In this document: positions 6,890 to 8,882 of the stretch, piece by piece
Numbering within the stretch: the stretch's first letter is position 1
Layout of the letters: every line of letters begins with the position of its first letter
NCBI GenBank assembly: GCA_003224635.1
Contig: QHZK01000314.1
Coordinates: 1-8,882 of the forward strand
Direction: 5' to 3'
Length of the DNA: 8,882 nucleotides
Source: Acidobacteriota bacterium
Lineage (GTDB): Bacteria > Acidobacteriota > Terriglobia > UBA7540
Made by a program: the position numbers and the translations under genes
The notes under the pieces: model-generated
What the model was told of the DNA's origin: nothing
Seen by the model: only the letters and a program-made list of their open reading frames with translations
The model's database searches: none

Positions 6890-8882
6890 ATGAAGAAATG
6901 TTATTTGATTTGCGTTCTTGTCCTCTTGGCAACGACGATTCGGGCCGCGGAATCCGCCCCTAAGCTGCCCGGATCGTCGCTCTGGGCGTTGCCTCCAGAC
7001 ATCGCCGAGGAGCAGTACGCGGAGATGCGCAGCTTTTACGAAGGCCAGATCACCGAAGCAGCAAGAAAGCGCAGCCGTCTTTGGACCCTGGATACTTCTT
7101 CTATGGGGGCATTTCGAAAGTCGATCGCTCCCAATGTGGAGGAATTCAGGACGATGATTGCGGCATCGGACAATTTCGTCCAGCCCAAGCCGCAACTTAC
7201 CAAGATTGGCGATGCAGGGCCCTACATTGCTTCACTTGTCGAATGGCCACTCGGGGGACAAGGCACGGTCGGCGCCACGAAGGGTCTCGCCAACGCCAGG
7301 GTGCGCGAGTATGGAATCCTCCTGCTGCCCGAGGGCACAGGTCCGTTTCCCGCTGTGATCGCCCTCGCCGACGCGACCCGTTCGGCCGCCGACATCGCCG
7401 GGCTCACGGATCGGCTTCCTCCATCGGAGCAATACGCGCGCCAACTGGCACTCTCCGGTTATGTGGTCTTCGCCCCGTTCTTCACCGAGCGCAGCCCGTT
7501 CAGCGAGCCGTGGACCGATGATCGCGATTGGCTCTTCCGCCTAGCCTTTCAAGTGGGCCACCATCTGATCGGCAGCGAAGTCCAGCAGGTGTCTTCGGCC
7601 GCGGATTTTCTTTCAACGCTTCTCGAAGTTGACAAGACGCGCATCGGTATATTCGGCTCCGGGCAGGGAGGCCTGACGGCGCTCTACGCGATGGCGCTCG
7701 AGCCACGCCTGAAGGCCGCACTGGTGGCCGACTACTTCAATGTCCGGGACCGTGCCTACGAGGAACCGGAAGACCGCACGCTGTGGAGGCAATTGATCCG
7801 TTTTGGGGATGCCGAGATTGCTTCCATGGCCGCGCCCAGGGCTTTGATATTCGCCTCCGGCAAGAGCCCGAATGGCCGCAACGAATTTGAAAGGGTCCGG
7901 TCGCTATACAAGCGCTTGGGCGCCTCGGACGCGGCCTTCTGGGTCGCGGACCTGGCAACGGCGTCCAAGTGCTTGGATACCGTTCTGAATCCACCTCCTG
8001 CAAGGACGATCCCGGCGATAACCTTGCGTCTGGATTCGGACAAGATTGCTGCAATTGCCAACGCCCAGTTCTCGGAGTGGCAGGCGTACTTTAAGAACTT
8101 GGCCATGGAAGCTTATGCCGTGCGAACTGCGGCTTGGCGCCCGGATTTCAGTTCCCTCCAGAATTACCGGCGCTCGGTCCAACCGAATCTCGACGCCTAT
8201 TTCGACATGATTGGCCGCCTTCCCGAAACGACCGGACCTCTTGAGGCCCGCAGTGTCAAAATCTACGATGAGCCCGCGTTTACGGGTTACTGGCTTTCGG
8301 TCCGGGTATACGACGGCGTGCACGCCTGCGGGATTCTTCTGGTCCCGAAGGGAATGCGGCCGGGAGAACGCCGCCCCGTCGTGTTTACTGAGCACGGATT
8401 CACGGGCCGGCCCGAAGATGCCCTGGGAGTGGTAGAGAGTGCGCAAACCCAATACTATTCACGTTTCGGAATGCGCCTGGCCGAGCGGGGGTACATCGTG
8501 TTTGCGCCGATGATCTCCACGCAAAATGACCCCGAGCGGCAAGGACTCGTCCGCCGCGCTTACCTGGTGGGAATGACCGTGGTGGGCCTGGAGGCGACGA
8601 AATTCGGGCGCGCCCTGGACTACCTCTCGACGCTACCCTTTGTGGATAAGGATCGCTTTGCCTTCTACGGCATGTCTTATGGAGGTTATACTGCTCTGTG
8701 GGTGGCGCCGCTGGAGCCGCGCTTCAAGGTGGTTATCTGCAGCGGCCATTTCAACGATTGGGACCTCAAGACCACGGACCTGACCGAGAGCGGCTCTTTT
8801 CTGTTCTCCCCCGACGACCTGAACCAATACAACTTCAACGTGCTGAATCTGTTCAACCACGTCGAAATGGCCGGGCTAATAG
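6890..8882 (+). CDS. Exported tandem alpha/beta-hydrolase (dienelactone-hydrolase/acetylxylan-esterase-like), 3' truncated by window edge
   Basis: Open to the right edge with no stop; 664 codons are visible. ATG 6890 follows GGAG (6880-6883) by six bases. Residues 1-19 are a signal peptide (MKKCYLICVLVLLATTIRA). Two alpha/beta-hydrolase domains follow. The first, about 130-370, has YGILLLPEGTGPFPAVIAL, then QVGHHLIGSEVQ, the elbow region GIFGSGQGGLTALYAMALEPR and FGDAEIASMAAPRALIFASG. The second, from about 465, has GILLVPKGMRPGERRPVVFTEHGF and the elbow FYGMSYGGYTALWVAPLEPR with Ser596 as nucleophile. Aligning the elbows puts Gly258 at the nucleophile place of domain 1, and no Asp or His partner is evident there, so domain 1 looks catalytically dead. 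A helical linker (about 390-450) joins the two. The family probably cleaves carboxylic esters; the substrate is not readable. It is co-oriented with the sulfatase gene, 134 bases downstream, with no clear terminator or promoter between, so co-transcription is possible. Confidence 0.88.
   Translation, partial: MKKCYLICVLVLLATTIRAAESAPKLPGSSLWALPPDIAEEQYAEMRSFYEGQITEAARKRSRLWTLDTSSMGAFRKSIAPNVEEFRTMIAASDNFVQPKPQLTKIGDAGPYIASLVEWPLGGQGTVGATKGLANARVREYGILLLPEGTGPFPAVIALADATRSAADIAGLTDRLPPSEQYARQLALSGYVVFAPFFTERSPFSEPWTDDRDWLFRLAFQVGHHLIGSEVQQVSSAADFLSTLLEVDKTRIGIFGSGQGGLTALYAMALEPRLKAALVADYFNVRDRAYEEPEDRTLWRQLIRFGDAEIASMAAPRALIFASGKSPNGRNEFERVRSLYKRLGASDAAFWVADLATASKCLDTVLNPPPARTIPAITLRLDSDKIAAIANAQFSEWQAYFKNLAMEAYAVRTAAWRPDFSSLQNYRRSVQPNLDAYFDMIGRLPETTGPLEARSVKIYDEPAFTGYWLSVRVYDGVHACGILLVPKGMRPGERRPVVFTEHGFTGRPEDALGVVESAQTQYYSRFGMRLAERGYIVFAPMISTQNDPERQGLVRRAYLVGMTVVGLEATKFGRALDYLSTLPFVDKDRFAFYGMSYGGYTALWVAPLEPRFKVVICSGHFNDWDLKTTDLTESGSFLFSPDDLNQYNFNVLNLFNHVEMAGLI

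Overview
The window is GC-rich bacterial DNA, and its gene content points to an Acidobacteria-type chromosome, probably of the Solibacter/Bryobacter kind. The evidence is a very large Oar-like TonB-dependent receptor with the 'FNAFNHAQF' C-terminal signature, a secreted sulfatase-like enzyme fused to TPR repeats, a separate secreted TPR-only protein, and a two-domain dienelactone-hydrolase-like protein of a type shared by Acidobacteria and Planctomycetes. The taxonomic call comes from recognising these families, not from a marker gene.

Layout: (1) 1-2361 (+) is the C-terminal 786 residues of an outer-membrane TonB-dependent receptor, cut by the left edge. (2) 2492 to about 4003 or 4036 (-), convergent with it, encodes an exported protein made almost entirely of about 13 TPR units. 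(3) 4004-4601 is the long divergent spacer. It contains a compact 202-bp element (4083-4284) with near-perfect terminal inverted repeats (24 of 25 positions) flanked by a perfect 10-bp direct repeat, which is the architecture of a MITE or IS-derived non-autonomous transposable element. A promoter-like TTGACA-N16-TATGGT lies downstream of it. (4) 4602-6755 (+) encodes an exported alkaline-phosphatase-superfamily (sulfatase-like) enzyme with a C-terminal TPR domain. The usual Cys/Ser nucleophile position is Thr. (5) 6890 to beyond 8882 (+) encodes an exported tandem alpha/beta-hydrolase protein cut by the right edge. Its first hydrolase domain has lost the nucleophile serine and the second keeps it.

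How they could work together (inference): every gene encodes an envelope or exported protein. A receptor that imports a large ligand, plus periplasmic or secreted hydrolases and TPR scaffolds, would fit degradation and uptake of organic polymers or esters, but no substrate can be read from the sequence. There is no RNA gene, CRISPR array, transposase or defence/toxin module that I can support. The least ordinary pieces are the small mobile-element-like repeat, the Thr-nucleophile sulfatase homologue and the degenerate first domain of the hydrolase. I do not see a clearly new multi-gene system.
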